Assembly (NCBI GenBank): GCA_903892675.1
Contig: CAITJJ010000292.1
Coordinates: forward strand, 1 to 37,516
Direction: 5' to 3'
Source of the DNA: an uncultured Hyphomicrobiales bacterium
GTDB lineage: Bacteria; Pseudomonadota; Alphaproteobacteria; Rhizobiales; Xanthobacteraceae
Length of the DNA stretch: 37,516 bases
This document shows positions 1 to 8,344 of the stretch, piece after piece. Each line of letters opens with the position of its first letter. The stretch's first letter is position 1. A program made the translations under genes and the position numbers. Under the pieces are notes generated by a model. That model worked only from the letters and a program-made list of their open reading frames with translations, was not told the DNA's origin and ran no database searches.

Positions 1-1155
1 CAGCACGTCCTTGACGTCGCCTTGCAGAACGCCGGCCTGGATGGCGGCGCCGATGGCGACGACCTCATCCGGGTTGACGCCCTTGTGCGGCTCCTTGCCG
101 AAGAACTGCTTCACGACTTCCTGGACCTTCGGCATGCGCGTCATGCCGCCGACCAGAACAACTTCGTTGATATCGCCGGCCGAGATGCCCGCGTCCTTGA
201 GCGCCTTGCGGCACGGCTCGACGGTGCGCTGGATGAGTTCGTCGACCAGCGCTTCGAACTTGGCGCGCGTCAACTTCATCGTCAGATGCTTCGGACCGGA
301 AGCGTCCGCGGTGATGAACGGCAGGTTGACTTCGGTCTGCGTCGTCGACGACAGCTCGATCTTGGCCTTTTCCGCCGATTCCTTGAGACGCTGGAGCGCC
401 AGCTTGTCCTTGCGCAGGTCGATGCCCTGCTCTTTCTGGAATTCGTCGGCCAGATAGTTGACGAGCTTCATGTCGAAATCTTCGCCGCCGAGGAACGTGT
501 CGCCGTTGGTCGACTTCACCTCGAACACGCCGTCGCCGATTTCGAGCACCGAGATATCGAAAGTGCCGCCGCCAAGGTCATAGACGGCGATGATGCCGGT
601 CTTGGCCTTGTCGAGGCCGTAGGCCAGCGCCGCCGCGGTCGGCTCGTTGATGATGCGGAGAACTTCAAGACCCGCGATTTTACCCGCGTCTTTGGTGGCC
701 TGACGCTGCGCGTCGTTGAAATAAGCAGGAACGGTGATGACCGCCTGATCGACCTTCTGTCCGAGATAGGCTTCCGCGGTCTCCTTCATTTTCTGAAGGG
801 TGAAGGCGGATATCTGCGAGGGCGAGTAACCTTTGCCGTCGGCTTCGACCCACGCGTCGCCGTTGCCGGCTTTGACGATCTTGTAAGGGACGAGCTTCTT
901 GTCCTTCTCGATGATCGGATCATCGTAGCGGCGGCCGACAAGACGCTTGACCGCGAAGATCGTCTTTTCCGGATTGGTGACCGCCTGGCGCTTGGCCGGC
1001 TGGCCGACCAGACGTTCGTTATCGTCCGCGAAGGCGACAATCGACGGCGTCGTGCGCATGCCTTCGGCGTTTTCGATGACTTTCGGTGCCTTGCCTTCCA
1101 TAACGGCAACGCACGAATTGGTGGTGCCGAGGTCGATACCGATGACCTTGCCCAT
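1..1155 (-). CDS. dnaK: Chaperone DnaK (Hsp70), 3' end outside the window
   Basis: Hsp70 chaperone that folds and rescues cytosolic proteins in an ATP cycle driven by DnaJ and GrpE. The 385 codons visible cover the whole nucleotide-binding domain: phosphate-1 loop [13 protein letters not shown] near residues 6-18, the [14 protein letters not shown] segment, phosphate-2 motif [11 protein letters not shown], and the adenosine motif [12 protein letters not shown]. The window ends at DVKDVL, the start of the interdomain linker, so the substrate-binding domain and lid (about 250 residues in the family) lie to the left. Start ATG at 1153-1155 gives [10 protein letters not shown] and has an AGAGGGA ribosome site just upstream. 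A near-perfect RpoH promoter lies about 130 bp further upstream. dnaJ would be expected next outside the window; this is inference from relatives. Confidence 0.98.
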   Translation of the reverse strand, partial: MGKVIGIDLGTTNSCVAVMEGKAPKVIENAEGMRTTPSIVAFADDNERLVGQPAKRQAVTNPEKTIFAVKRLVGRRYDDPIIEKDKKLVPYKIVKAGNGDAWVEADGKGYSPSQISAFTLQKMKETAEAYLGQKVDQAVITVPAYFNDAQRQATKDAGKIAGLEVLRIINEPTAAALAYGLDKAKTGIIAVYDLGGGTFDISVLEIGDGVFEVKSTNGDTFLGGEDFDMKLVNYLADEFQKEQGIDLRKDKLALQRLKESAEKAKIELSSTTQTEVNLPFITADASGPKHLTMKLTRAKFEALVDELIQRTVEPCRKALKDAGISAGDINEVVLVGGMTRMPKVQEVVKQFFGKEPHKGVNPDEVVAIGAAIQAGVLQGDVKDVL

Positions 1156-1288
1156 AGCTGTCCCTCTTCAATTTGCGGCAGGCCAGCCGGGCCAAATTAG
1201 CGCCCGAAAGAGATGTCCACGGCCAATCCGCGGACCCCCTGATCCAGCCCCCTGGATACGCGATTCACCGCAGTTTCGCGGCTCAAGG

Positions 1289-1319
1289 CTCATATAGGAG
1301 GGCCACCCCGGCCTGCAAG
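1289..1319 (-). promoter_or_regulatory. RpoH (sigma-32) promoter of dnaK
   Basis: On the minus strand, CTTG (1316-1319), a 17-bp spacer and CCTATATGAG (1289-1298) match the alphaproteobacterial heat-shock consensus CTTG-N17/18-CYTATNTNNG at every fixed position. It points at dnaK and predicts a leader of about 125-130 nt. The -35 element lies inside an imperfect inverted repeat (CCACCCCGGC / GCCGGGTGG, 1304-1328). The sequence match is direct; heat-shock use is inferred from the consensus and the target gene. Confidence 0.82.
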
Positions 1320-1455
1320 CCGGGTGGTCACGAAATCGCGATTAACGGCGTCCCCGGCCCGCTAAAATAGCCTGATTGCTGGCTTCCCATTGCCCTGCCC
1401 TATCGGGCCGGTTAGGCAGACCGGGCCTGTATAAAAACCAAAAGCAGTTAACCGC

Positions 1456-2400
1456 ATGCACGTACGATGGCCGGTCGCATTGCTCACCCTCTGGGCCGTA
1501 TCGATACTCCCGCTCCCGGTTGCCCTGGGTGCCGAGCCGGTCTTCCCGCCCGGCTTGCGGATTGGCCTGGAACCGCCCGGCGATTTCACGATCAGCAGCA
1601 GGCTGGCCGGTTTCGAGGATACCGGCCGCGGCGCGGTTATCTCTCTTCTCGACTTGCCGGCGCGCGCCTATGAGGACCTCGCGCGGTCGGCCTTCGCCGA
1701 GGGCCAGAAGGGAATCGCCAATCTCAAGCGCGAAAGCTTCCCGTTCGAAAACGGCATCGGCGTTCTGATAACCGGCACCGGCAACGAAGGCGGCGGTCCG
1801 GTTCACAAATGGTTTCTGCTGGCGCAAGCGGTCAATGGCGTTCAGGACCTGGCCGCGCTGGTGCAGGTTGCGGTGCCGGATGCAGCGCTTTCGGTCTATT
1901 CCGACGCGGTGGTGCGCAAGGCGCTGGCCAGCGTCACGTTCCGGCCGATGCCGGTGAAGGAGCGGCTGGCCCTGCTGCCGTTCCAGCTCAATGAAATGGC
2001 CGGTTTCAGGGTCATGCAGGTCTTGCCGGCAGGCGGTGTCATCCTGACCGAGGGGCCGACCGACGATATTACCACGCAGCCTTACATGGTGATTGCCGTC
2101 GGCCCTGGCGCACCCTCGGACCCCGGCGAACGCGGCCAGTTTGCCAACGACCTGTTGGCCACCGCGCCGCTTGCCAATATCAAGGTGAAGCTCTCGGAGC
2201 CGATGCGGATCACGGGCGGACAGGGCTACGAGACGCGGGCGGACGCCATCGGCCCGCGCGGCAACGAAGTCGCGCTGGTGCAATGGCTCCGCTTCGGCGG
2301 CAGCGGGTTTATTCGCATCATCGGCGTGGGCGCCAAGGACGACTGGGACGCCTTGTTCGCCCGCTTCCGCGCGGTGCGCGACGGCGTCGAACCGCATTAG
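1456..2400 (+). CDS. Conserved hypothetical exported protein between dnaK and grpE
   Basis: A 314-residue protein of unknown function. It begins with a classical signal peptide: basic MHVR, a hydrophobic stretch WPVALLTLWAVSILPLPVAL, and a likely cleavage after ALGA near residue 26. No further membrane segment is evident, so it is probably periplasmic. The mature part looks like two alpha/beta repeats, each with an amphipathic start and a pattern such as GxxVLITGTGNE or VALVQWLRFGGSGFIRIIG. This recalls small PsbP/DcrB-like folds, but I cannot assign it to a family. It lies on the opposite strand inside the heat-shock cluster, 10 bp from the end of grpE and divergent from dnaK. The start at 1456 is chosen for the signal peptide; no strong ribosome site is visible. 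Confidence 0.8.
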   Translation: MHVRWPVALLTLWAVSILPLPVALGAEPVFPPGLRIGLEPPGDFTISSRLAGFEDTGRGAVISLLDLPARAYEDLARSAFAEGQKGIANLKRESFPFENGIGVLITGTGNEGGGPVHKWFLLAQAVNGVQDLAALVQVAVPDAALSVYSDAVVRKALASVTFRPMPVKERLALLPFQLNEMAGFRVMQVLPAGGVILTEGPTDDITTQPYMVIAVGPGAPSDPGERGQFANDLLATAPLANIKVKLSEPMRITGGQGYETRADAIGPRGNEVALVQWLRFGGSGFIRIIGVGAKDDWDALFARFRAVRDGVEPH

Positions 2401-2410
2401 AACGCTCGCG

Positions 2411-3001
2411 CTAGTTCGACGCCGCCTTCGCCGCCGGCTTGGACACGCCGACCAAAGCCGGACGCAGCATGCGCTCGCCGATCATGTAACCCGACTGGAT
2501 GACCTGGGCGACATGGCCGGCCGGCACGTCGGAATTCGGCACTTCGTACATTGCCTGATGCAAATTCGGATCGAACTTTTCGCCCTGCGGCGTGAATTTC
2601 TTCACGCCATGCTTCTCCAGCGTCTTGTGCAATTCGCGTTCGGTCAGTTCGACGCCCTCGATCAGCAGAATCAGCTTGGCATCGGCACCAGCACGTACTT
2701 CCTCATCAAGCGTCGCCAGCGCGCGGTGCATGTTGTCGGCGACCGCCAGCACGTCACCGGCGAAGCGGGAAATGCCGTACTGCCGTGCGTCGGCGACTTC
2801 CTTCTCGGTGCGGCGGCGAAGATTTTCCATCTCGGCCAGCAGGCGCAGATGCTTGTCCTTGAACTCGGCGGCGGCCTCCAGCGCAGCGGTTACTTGCGCG
2901 GCCGGTACCAATTCCGGCGCGGCGGCGGCCACAGGCGTTTCGCCCTCGGGCAAGCCTTCAAGCTTGGCGGCGTCATCGTTCGCGGCGGGCTTATCCGTCA
3001 T
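2411..3001 (-). CDS. grpE: Nucleotide exchange factor GrpE
   Basis: Releases ADP from DnaK and acts as a thermosensor of the Hsp70 cycle. The 196 residues show the family layout: a low-complexity Ala/Pro/Glu-rich N-terminus (1-40), a long helical region containing LRLLAEMENLRRRTEKEVADARQ near 50-75, then the beta wing with PQGEKFDPNLHQAMYEVPN and the C-terminal VIQSGYMIGERMLRPALVGVSK signature. Length is typical. It lies 133 bp downstream of hrcA on the same strand, with its own candidate heat-shock promoter in that gap, so it can probably be transcribed both with and without hrcA. Confidence 0.97.
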   Translation of the reverse strand: MTDKPAANDDAAKLEGLPEGETPVAAAAPELVPAAQVTAALEAAAEFKDKHLRLLAEMENLRRRTEKEVADARQYGISRFAGDVLAVADNMHRALATLDEEVRAGADAKLILLIEGVELTERELHKTLEKHGVKKFTPQGEKFDPNLHQAMYEVPNSDVPAGHVAQVIQSGYMIGERMLRPALVGVSKPAAKAASN

Positions 3002-3049
3002 GCTTTTGGTCCAATCTTAGGGCAGCTCTTGGGGGATGTCTGAATGCCC

Positions 3050-3081
3050 CGGATATCAGGGCTCGCGGCTAAAAAATCAAG
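3050..3081 (-). promoter_or_regulatory. Candidate RpoH promoter of grpE
   Basis: In the hrcA-grpE gap the minus strand reads CTTG (3078-3081), an 18-bp spacer containing six T, then CTGATATCCG (3050-3059). Against CTTG-N17/18-CYTATNTNNG the only mismatch is G for T at the third position of the -10 element. The target gene supports the call; the mismatch keeps it provisional. Confidence 0.5.
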
Positions 3082-3134
3082 CTTTCCGGGCGTCGCCCTG
3101 GAAAAACATGCATCCCTCGGGCGTTTGAGAGGTC

Positions 3135-4220
3135 TCAGCCGGACAAGAGCCGGCTGACCACCCGGGCGGTATAATCGACCATCGGGATGATGCGGGCGTA
3201 ATTCAGCCGGGTCGGGCCTATGACGCCGATGACGCCGACGATGCGGCCTTCATTGTCGCGATAAGGCGCCACGATGGTTGAGGAGCCCGACAGCGAAAAC
3301 AACTTATTCTCGGAGCCGATGAAAATGCGCACGCCGTCGGCGCGCTCGGCGCGGCCAAGAAGGTCGATGACGCCGCGTTTGGTCTCCAGTGCATCGAACA
3401 GCGAACGAACGCGCTCAAGATCGTCGAGCGCGTGCAGATCGTCGAGCAGGTTGGCGTGGCCGCGCACAATCAGCTGGCGCTCGTCGCTGTCGCCACCCGA
3501 CCAGCTCGCCAGACCGGCGGAAATGATCTTTTGCGTCAACTGGTCGAGTTCGGCCTTGCCTTCGGTCACCGCGGTTTCGATTTCCGTGTGCAGCTCGGCC
3601 AGCGTCTTGCCGCGAATGCGCGAGTTGAGAAAATTGCCGGCCTCGATCAACGCCGAACTCGGCAGCCCGGCCGGCACATTGAGAACGCGGTTTTCAACCT
3701 GGCCGTCTTCCGCCACCAACACCGCCAGAGCGCGCTCCGGCTCCAGCCTGACGAATTCAATATGCTTGAGTCGGACATTCACTTTCGCGGTCAGCACCAC
3801 GCCGGCGGAACGGGTCAAGCCGGACAGCATTTGCGACGCTTCGGTGAGTACCGATTCGACCGACTTGTTGGCGCCGGCAACCGTCACCTGCGCTTCGATC
3901 GAGCGGCGGTTGTCTTCAGTCAGATCGCCGATCTGCATCAAGGCATCGACGAAAAAACGCAAACCCAGTTCAGTCGGCAGACGGCCGGCCGACGTGTGCG
4001 GCGCGAAGATCAGTCCCAGCTGTTCAAGATCCGACATAACGTTGCGGACCGAGGCTGGCGACAGCGTGATCGGCAAAATACGCGACAGGTTGCGCGAGCC
4101 GACCGGCTCGCCGGTCGCCAAATAGCTTTCGACGATCGATTTGAAAATCTCGCGCGAGCGCTCGTTGAGCGCGGCGAGACTCACATGGCTGGCGCCAATC
4201 GGAACATCGTGGGAAGCCAA
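3135..4220 (-). CDS. hrcA: Heat-inducible transcriptional repressor HrcA
   Basis: Repressor that binds CIRCE operators, classically upstream of groESL, and is itself folded by GroEL. The 361 residues carry the N-terminal winged helix ([30 protein letters not shown], then [18 protein letters not shown] and [12 protein letters not shown], about residues 17-85), a GAF-like middle domain, and the C-terminal [26 protein letters not shown] signature. The chosen start is TTG at 4218-4220, because GGAG lies 8 nt upstream and the length then fits alphaproteobacterial HrcA; no ATG precedes the helix-turn-helix. It heads the hrcA-grpE pair and is divergent from rph. No CIRCE-type repeat was found in this window, so its targets are probably elsewhere. 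Confidence 0.96.
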   Translation of the reverse strand: MASHDVPIGASHVSLAALNERSREIFKSIVESYLATGEPVGSRNLSRILPITLSPASVRNVMSDLEQLGLIFAPHTSAGRLPTELGLRFFVDALMQIGDLTEDNRRSIEAQVTVAGANKSVESVLTEASQMLSGLTRSAGVVLTAKVNVRLKHIEFVRLEPERALAVLVAEDGQVENRVLNVPAGLPSSALIEAGNFLNSRIRGKTLAELHTEIETAVTEGKAELDQLTQKIISAGLASWSGGDSDERQLIVRGHANLLDDLHALDDLERVRSLFDALETKRGVIDLLGRAERADGVRIFIGSENKLFSLSGSSTIVAPYRDNEGRIVGVIGVIGPTRLNYARIIPMVDYTARVVSRLLSG

Positions 4221-4344
4221 ATCTCTTACTCCTTACAGCCGGTTACAATGACGCCCGGCCCGGCTCAGTTCAAGCGTGTTCAGCCTTGTTCCAGCTTTGC
4301 ATATGGCTATGGTGTGCGGCGTTCGCAAAAAAAGGAATATGCAC

Positions 4345-5070
4345 ATGAGGCCCAGCGGCCGGGAAATCGATGAACTCCGCGCCGTGTCGCTTGAGCGCGG
4401 CGTGGTCAAATATGCCGAAGGCTCCTGTTTCGTGAAGTTCGGCGACACCCATGTGCTGGTGACCGCCAGCCTCGAGGAACGTCTGCCGCCATGGCTCAAG
4501 GGCCAAGGCCGCGGCTGGGTCACCGCCGAATACGGCATGCTGCCGCGCGCCACCGGCACCCGCACCCGCCGCGAGGCTTCCTCCGGCAAGCAGGGCGGCC
4601 GTACCGTCGAAATCCAGCGCCTGATCGGCCGCAGCTTGCGCTCGGTCATCGACCTGCAGGCCCTCGGCGAGCGCCAGATCACTATCGACTGCGACGTGAT
4701 CCAGGCCGACGGCGGCACCCGCACGGCGTCGATTACCGGCGCCTGGGTGGCGCTGTCGGATTGCCTGTCGTGGATGAAGACGCGCGATATGTTCAAGGCG
4801 CAGGGCAATGCGCCTGTTCTGCGCGACCATCTCGCCGCTGTCTCGTGCGGCGTGTTCAAGGGCACCGCGGTGCTCGATCTCGACTATGCCGAGGATTCGG
4901 AAGCCGATACCGACGGCAATTTCGTCATGACTGGCAAGGGCAACATCGTCGAGATCCAGGCCACCGCCGAGAAGGACCCGTTCAGCGAAGAGCAGTTGCT
5001 CGCTTTGCTGGCGCTGGCACGCAAGGGCATCGGCGAACTGGTCGAGTTGCAGAAGATCGCGGTGGCGTAA
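4345..5070 (+). CDS. rph: Ribonuclease PH
   Basis: Phosphorolytic 3'-to-5' exoribonuclease that trims tRNA 3' ends. The protein of about 241 residues starts [20 protein letters not shown] and carries the RNase PH core motifs: [20 protein letters not shown], the [14 protein letters not shown] segment, [27 protein letters not shown] near residues 65-95, [19 protein letters not shown], and the C-terminal [20 protein letters not shown]. The reading frame is open upstream to 4276, but the ATG at 4345 fits the family N-terminus and has AAGGA 8 nt upstream. rdgB follows after 2 bp, so the two are probably one transcript. Confidence 0.96.
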   Translation: MRPSGREIDELRAVSLERGVVKYAEGSCFVKFGDTHVLVTASLEERLPPWLKGQGRGWVTAEYGMLPRATGTRTRREASSGKQGGRTVEIQRLIGRSLRSVIDLQALGERQITIDCDVIQADGGTRTASITGAWVALSDCLSWMKTRDMFKAQGNAPVLRDHLAAVSCGVFKGTAVLDLDYAEDSEADTDGNFVMTGKGNIVEIQATAEKDPFSEEQLLALLALARKGIGELVELQKIAVA

Positions 5071-5072
5071 TC

Positions 5073-5711
5073 TTGTTGTCGCATCGCCAGCTCACCGGCG
5101 CCGTCGTCATCGCCACGCACAATCCCGGCAAACTGGCCGAGATGACCGAATTGCTGGCGCCCTATGGCATCGCCACCCAATCGGCTTCGGAACTCAGGCT
5201 CGCCGAGCCGGAGGAAACCGGCACGACGTTCGCCGCCAATGCCCGCATCAAGGCGATGGCGGCGGCGACGGCGACGGAACGTGCGGCTTTCGCCGACGAT
5301 TCAGGTTTGGTGATCGAGACGCTCGATGGCGAGCCGGGCATTCATTCTGCGCGCTGGGCCGGACCGAACAAAGATTTCCGCGGCGCCATGAATCGCATTC
5401 AGACATTGCTGATCGAGCGCGGCGCCACCACGCCCGAACAGCGCCGCGCGCATTTCATCGCCGCTTTGTGTCTGGCCTGGCCGGACGGCCACGTCGAGGA
5501 ATTCGAAGGCCGCGTGGATGGACACATCGTCTGGCCACCGAGGGGAGAGGCCGGCTTCGGCTACGATCCGCTGTTCCTGCCGGACGATTACGACCGCACA
5601 TTTGGCGAGATGACGGCGCTGGAAAAACACGGCCTGCCGCCTTTGGGCCTTGGCCTGTCGCATCGCGCCCGGGCTTTCGTCAAGCTCGCGCAGGCCTGTC
5701 TGAGGCCCTAA
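5073..5711 (+). CDS. rdgB: XTP/dITP diphosphatase RdgB (Ham1)
   Basis: Hydrolyses dITP, XTP and ITP to their monophosphates, keeping deaminated purines out of nucleic acids. Motifs: VVIATHNPGKLAEM (substrate loop, residues about 10-23), AFADDSGLVIETLDGEPGIHSARWAG, GYDPLFLPDDYDRTFGEM and the C-terminal SHRARAFVKLAQA. No ATG or GTG fits the N-terminus. TTG at 5073 (or the adjacent TTG at 5076) starts two bases after the rph stop and gives about 212 residues, the family length. Translation is probably coupled to rph. The exact start is inferred. Confidence 0.94.
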   Translation: MLSHRQLTGAVVIATHNPGKLAEMTELLAPYGIATQSASELRLAEPEETGTTFAANARIKAMAAATATERAAFADDSGLVIETLDGEPGIHSARWAGPNKDFRGAMNRIQTLLIERGATTPEQRRAHFIAALCLAWPDGHVEEFEGRVDGHIVWPPRGEAGFGYDPLFLPDDYDRTFGEMTALEKHGLPPLGLGLSHRARAFVKLAQACLRP

Positions 5712-5715
5712 ATCA

Positions 5716-5766
5716 TTACAATTGTAAGTACTTGTCCGCAGCAAAACGGCCGAAAAGCTGGCCGTT
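5716..5766. promoter_or_regulatory. Palindrome and hairpin between rdgB and hemW
   Basis: Directly after the rdgB stop is a perfect 12-bp palindrome, TTACAATTGTAA (5716-5727). It is followed by an inverted repeat with 7-bp arms AACGGCC (5745-5751) and GGCCGTT (5760-5766) around an 8-nt loop. There is no T-run after the hairpin, so it is not a textbook intrinsic terminator. The palindrome could be an operator for hemW; no known alphaproteobacterial operator was recognised. Confidence 0.4.
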
Positions 5767-5793
5767 CTGAGCGCCCGCGCCTATAGTCGTTAA

Positions 5794-6954
5794 ATGTCAT
5801 TAACCACGATCTCCCCAGAATTCGCCGTTTATGTGCACTGGCCGTTCTGTCTGTCGAAGTGCCCCTATTGCGACTTCAACAGCCATGTCCGCCACGGCGG
5901 CTATGACGAGGCGCATTATGTGCGCGCCATCCAATCCGAACTCGCTGCCGCGGCGGAACGGGCACCCGGCCGCATTGTATCGACGATCTTCTTCGGCGGC
6001 GGCACGCCGTCACTGATGCATCCGCAAACCGTCGGCGCCATTCTCGATTCCATTGGCAAGCACTGGACGGTTGCCGGCAATGTCGAAGTGTCGCTGGAAG
6101 CCAATCCGACCAGCGTCGAGGCGACGCGCTTTCGCGGCTACCGCGCGGCGGGCGTCAATCGCGTCTCGCTCGGGGTTCAGGCGCTCGACGATCAATCACT
6201 GAAGGAACTCGGTCGTCTGCACAGCGCGAGAGAAGCGCTCGATGCGATCGCCGTCGCGCGTTCGATCTTCGAGCGTTATTCGTTCGATCTGATTTATGCC
6301 CGGCCGCGCCAGACGCTTGAAGGCTGGAAGGCCGAACTCAAACTTGCGATTGCGGAAGCCGCCGAGCATCTGTCGCTCTATCAACTGACCATCGAGCCTG
6401 GAACGCCGTTCTTCGGTCTGCACAAGGCCGGCAAGTTGATCGTGCCGGATGACGATCTCGGCCGCGATCTTTACGACCTCACACAGCAAATCTGTGGCGA
6501 TGCGGGACTGCCGGCTTACGAAGTGTCCAATCACGCGCGGCCTGGCGCGGAGTGCCGGCACAATCTCGTCTATTGGCGCGGTCATGAATATGCCGGCGTC
6601 GGGCCGGGCGCGCATGGACGGCTCAACATAGACGGCCGCCGCTACGCGACCGAAACCGAGAAGAAGCCGGAAGCTTGGCTTGATCTGGTCGCGCGCAACG
6701 GCCACGGCCTCACCGTCGATGAGAAATTGCAGCCGGGTGAAGTGGCCGATGAATTTCTGCTAATGGGGCTGCGCCTCACTGAGGGCATCGACCCGAAGCA
6801 TTTCACGCACTTGTCAGGCCGTGCGCTCGATCCCAAGCGTCTTGCTTTCCTGATGGACGGCGGCGCGGTCGAGACCATGGACAATGGCCGCTTGCGCGTG
6901 ACGCAGAGCGGCTTCCCATTGCTCGATGCGGTGGTCGCTGATCTCGCGGCTTAG
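5794..6954 (+). CDS. hemW: Radical SAM HemW (coproporphyrinogen oxidase-like heme chaperone)
   Basis: HemW-family radical SAM protein. HemW binds heme and donates it to respiratory enzymes; older annotations call it oxygen-independent coproporphyrinogen III oxidase, usually wrongly. The 386 residues include the cluster motif HWPFCLSKCPYCDFN (CxxxCxxC, about residues 15-29), FFGGGTPSLM, VEVSLEANP, RVSLGVQALDD, the LSLYQLTIEPGTPF segment and the C-terminal HemN domain. The HemW-type core cysteine pattern and the short N-terminus, lacking the longer extension of true HemN, favour HemW. A possible operator lies upstream. It converges with the lipoprotein gene 5 bp downstream. Confidence 0.92.
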   Translation: MSLTTISPEFAVYVHWPFCLSKCPYCDFNSHVRHGGYDEAHYVRAIQSELAAAAERAPGRIVSTIFFGGGTPSLMHPQTVGAILDSIGKHWTVAGNVEVSLEANPTSVEATRFRGYRAAGVNRVSLGVQALDDQSLKELGRLHSAREALDAIAVARSIFERYSFDLIYARPRQTLEGWKAELKLAIAEAAEHLSLYQLTIEPGTPFFGLHKAGKLIVPDDDLGRDLYDLTQQICGDAGLPAYEVSNHARPGAECRHNLVYWRGHEYAGVGPGAHGRLNIDGRRYATETEKKPEAWLDLVARNGHGLTVDEKLQPGEVADEFLLMGLRLTEGIDPKHFTHLSGRALDPKRLAFLMDGGAVETMDNGRLRVTQSGFPLLDAVVADLAA

Positions 6955-6959
6955 ATTCT

Positions 6960-8171
6960 TTAAGTGCCGGGCGTGAACGACTTCGGCGCCGGGCTGACGA
7001 CCTGGCCGCCGCCGGGCGCGGCGCGCAACACCGCCAGGCCGCGCTCATTGGTGCCGTCGGCCTTGAAGCGGAAGATGCCATCGATACCGGCAAAGCCGGA
7101 CGATCCAGTCAGCACCTGTTCGCTGAAGCGTTGCTGGCCTTGCGTCTTCACCAGCGCCGCCACCAGGGCGACCGCGTCATAGGCAAGCGTCGCTGTGCGC
7201 ACCGGGTCGGCGCCATAGCGGGCGCGATAGCGTGTGGCGAAGCCGCGATAACCGGTCGATTCGGGCGCGGCATAGAGGCCGCCGGCCATCAATGGGATTT
7301 CGACAATGCGCGGATCGTCCCACAGGCCGGTGCCAAGCAATTGCAGGCGCTTGAGATTGACGCGGTTGGCTTCGAGCTGCTGGATCACCTGCGGCACCGC
7401 GTCGGCGCCGTCGGGAATGAAAAGCGAGTCGGCGCTGGCCGCCGCTTGCGCAACCCGGCGAACCGATTCACCCATTTTGGCCGGGTCGAGCGGATATTTT
7501 TCCAGCGCCACGACGCGACCGCCGCGCCGCGCCACCGCCTGCTGGAACGCGGCTTCCACGACCGCGCCGTAGGCATTGTCCGGCAACAAAGCCGCGAAAG
7601 ATCTTTTGCCGCGCGACGCGGCAAAGTCGACGATCCGCCGCACATCGGATTCCGGCAGGAAGCTCAACAAATAGACGCCGCGCGCAGCGACGCTAGCATC
7701 TGTTGAGAAGGCGATCACCGGAATGCCGCGCGGGCGCGCAACGCCGCCGACCGCGCTCACCGATTGCGCGAACAGCGGGCCGATAATCATTTCGGCGCCT
7801 TCGTCGATCGCCTGCTGCGCGGCGGCCTGCGCACCTTGCGGCGTGCCGGCGTCGTCCTTCACCAGAAGCTGGACGTTCGGTTCCTTGAATTCGGCCAGCG
7901 CCAGGTCGGCTGCGTTTTTCATCGACAGCGCGGCAATGCCGGCATTGCCGGGCGCCGACAACGGCAGGATCAAGGCGACACGAATTTGACCGGCCCCGAT
8001 CGGCCCCTGCTGTGGTGGCGTGCCTTCGGCCTGCGGGGGCGGCGCTTCGGCGCCGAATCGCTCTAGGGAGCCGCTGCTGCAAGCGGCAAGCGCCAAGGAC
8101 GCCGCGCCGACCGCAAGCGTGACCCACAGGCTGCGCCTGCTTATCGCCGATTTACCAACCTGCGTTCCCAA
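6960..8171 (-). CDS. LpoA-like penicillin-binding protein activator, periplasmic-binding lipoprotein
   Basis: A 403-residue lipoprotein with a type I periplasmic binding fold (Peripla_BP_6 / LivJ-like). The N-terminus has a basic stretch, a hydrophobic run and lipobox LAAC near residue 30, followed by a Pro-rich linker. The domain starts QIRVALILPLSAPGNAGIAALSMKNAADLALAE and contains IDEGAEMIIGPLFAQSVSAV and RGIPVIAFSTDASVA. Its place beside rsmI and yraN matches E. coli yraL-yraM(lpoA)-yraN, supporting an LpoA-type role in activating a peptidoglycan synthase. Unlike E. coli LpoA it has no TPR-like N-terminal domain. The start is TTG at 8169-8171 with GGGGAG about 8 nt upstream. Ligand binding, as in amino-acid ABC receptors, is the alternative role; no transporter genes are nearby. 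Confidence 0.85.
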   Translation of the reverse strand: MGTQVGKSAISRRSLWVTLAVGAASLALAACSSGSLERFGAEAPPPQAEGTPPQQGPIGAGQIRVALILPLSAPGNAGIAALSMKNAADLALAEFKEPNVQLLVKDDAGTPQGAQAAAQQAIDEGAEMIIGPLFAQSVSAVGGVARPRGIPVIAFSTDASVAARGVYLLSFLPESDVRRIVDFAASRGKRSFAALLPDNAYGAVVEAAFQQAVARRGGRVVALEKYPLDPAKMGESVRRVAQAAASADSLFIPDGADAVPQVIQQLEANRVNLKRLQLLGTGLWDDPRIVEIPLMAGGLYAAPESTGYRGFATRYRARYGADPVRTATLAYDAVALVAALVKTQGQQRFSEQVLTGSSGFAGIDGIFRFKADGTNERGLAVLRAAPGGGQVVSPAPKSFTPGT

Positions 8172-8344
8172 AAGGGCCGCTCCCCACGCAACAATACTAC
8201 GTAAGTCCTAGACTTTATCGCCTATTTTGTCCTGCAAAAGTTAAGGTAATGAAAAGATAAGGGAATTTGTCGTTCCCCGCTTGATCGCGCGGTCATATAG
8301 GCGCTGTGATCGCGAACCCGCAGCCGACCGGCTAGAGTGCCGCC

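Noticed and set aside
22-1200. Long open frame of 392 codons on the plus strand opposite dnaK
   Set aside because: It is the antisense shadow of a certain dnaK; Arg/Asp/Leu-rich composition with no recognisable motif.
1342-2397. 351-codon minus-strand frame opposite the exported protein
   Set aside because: Gln/Arg/His-rich shadow without a ribosome site; the plus-strand frame has a clear signal peptide.
4221-4344. CIRCE operator or RpoH promoter in the hrcA-rph gap
   Set aside because: CTTGAA occurs on the minus strand, but no CYTATNT follows at 17-18 bp, and no CIRCE inverted repeat is present.
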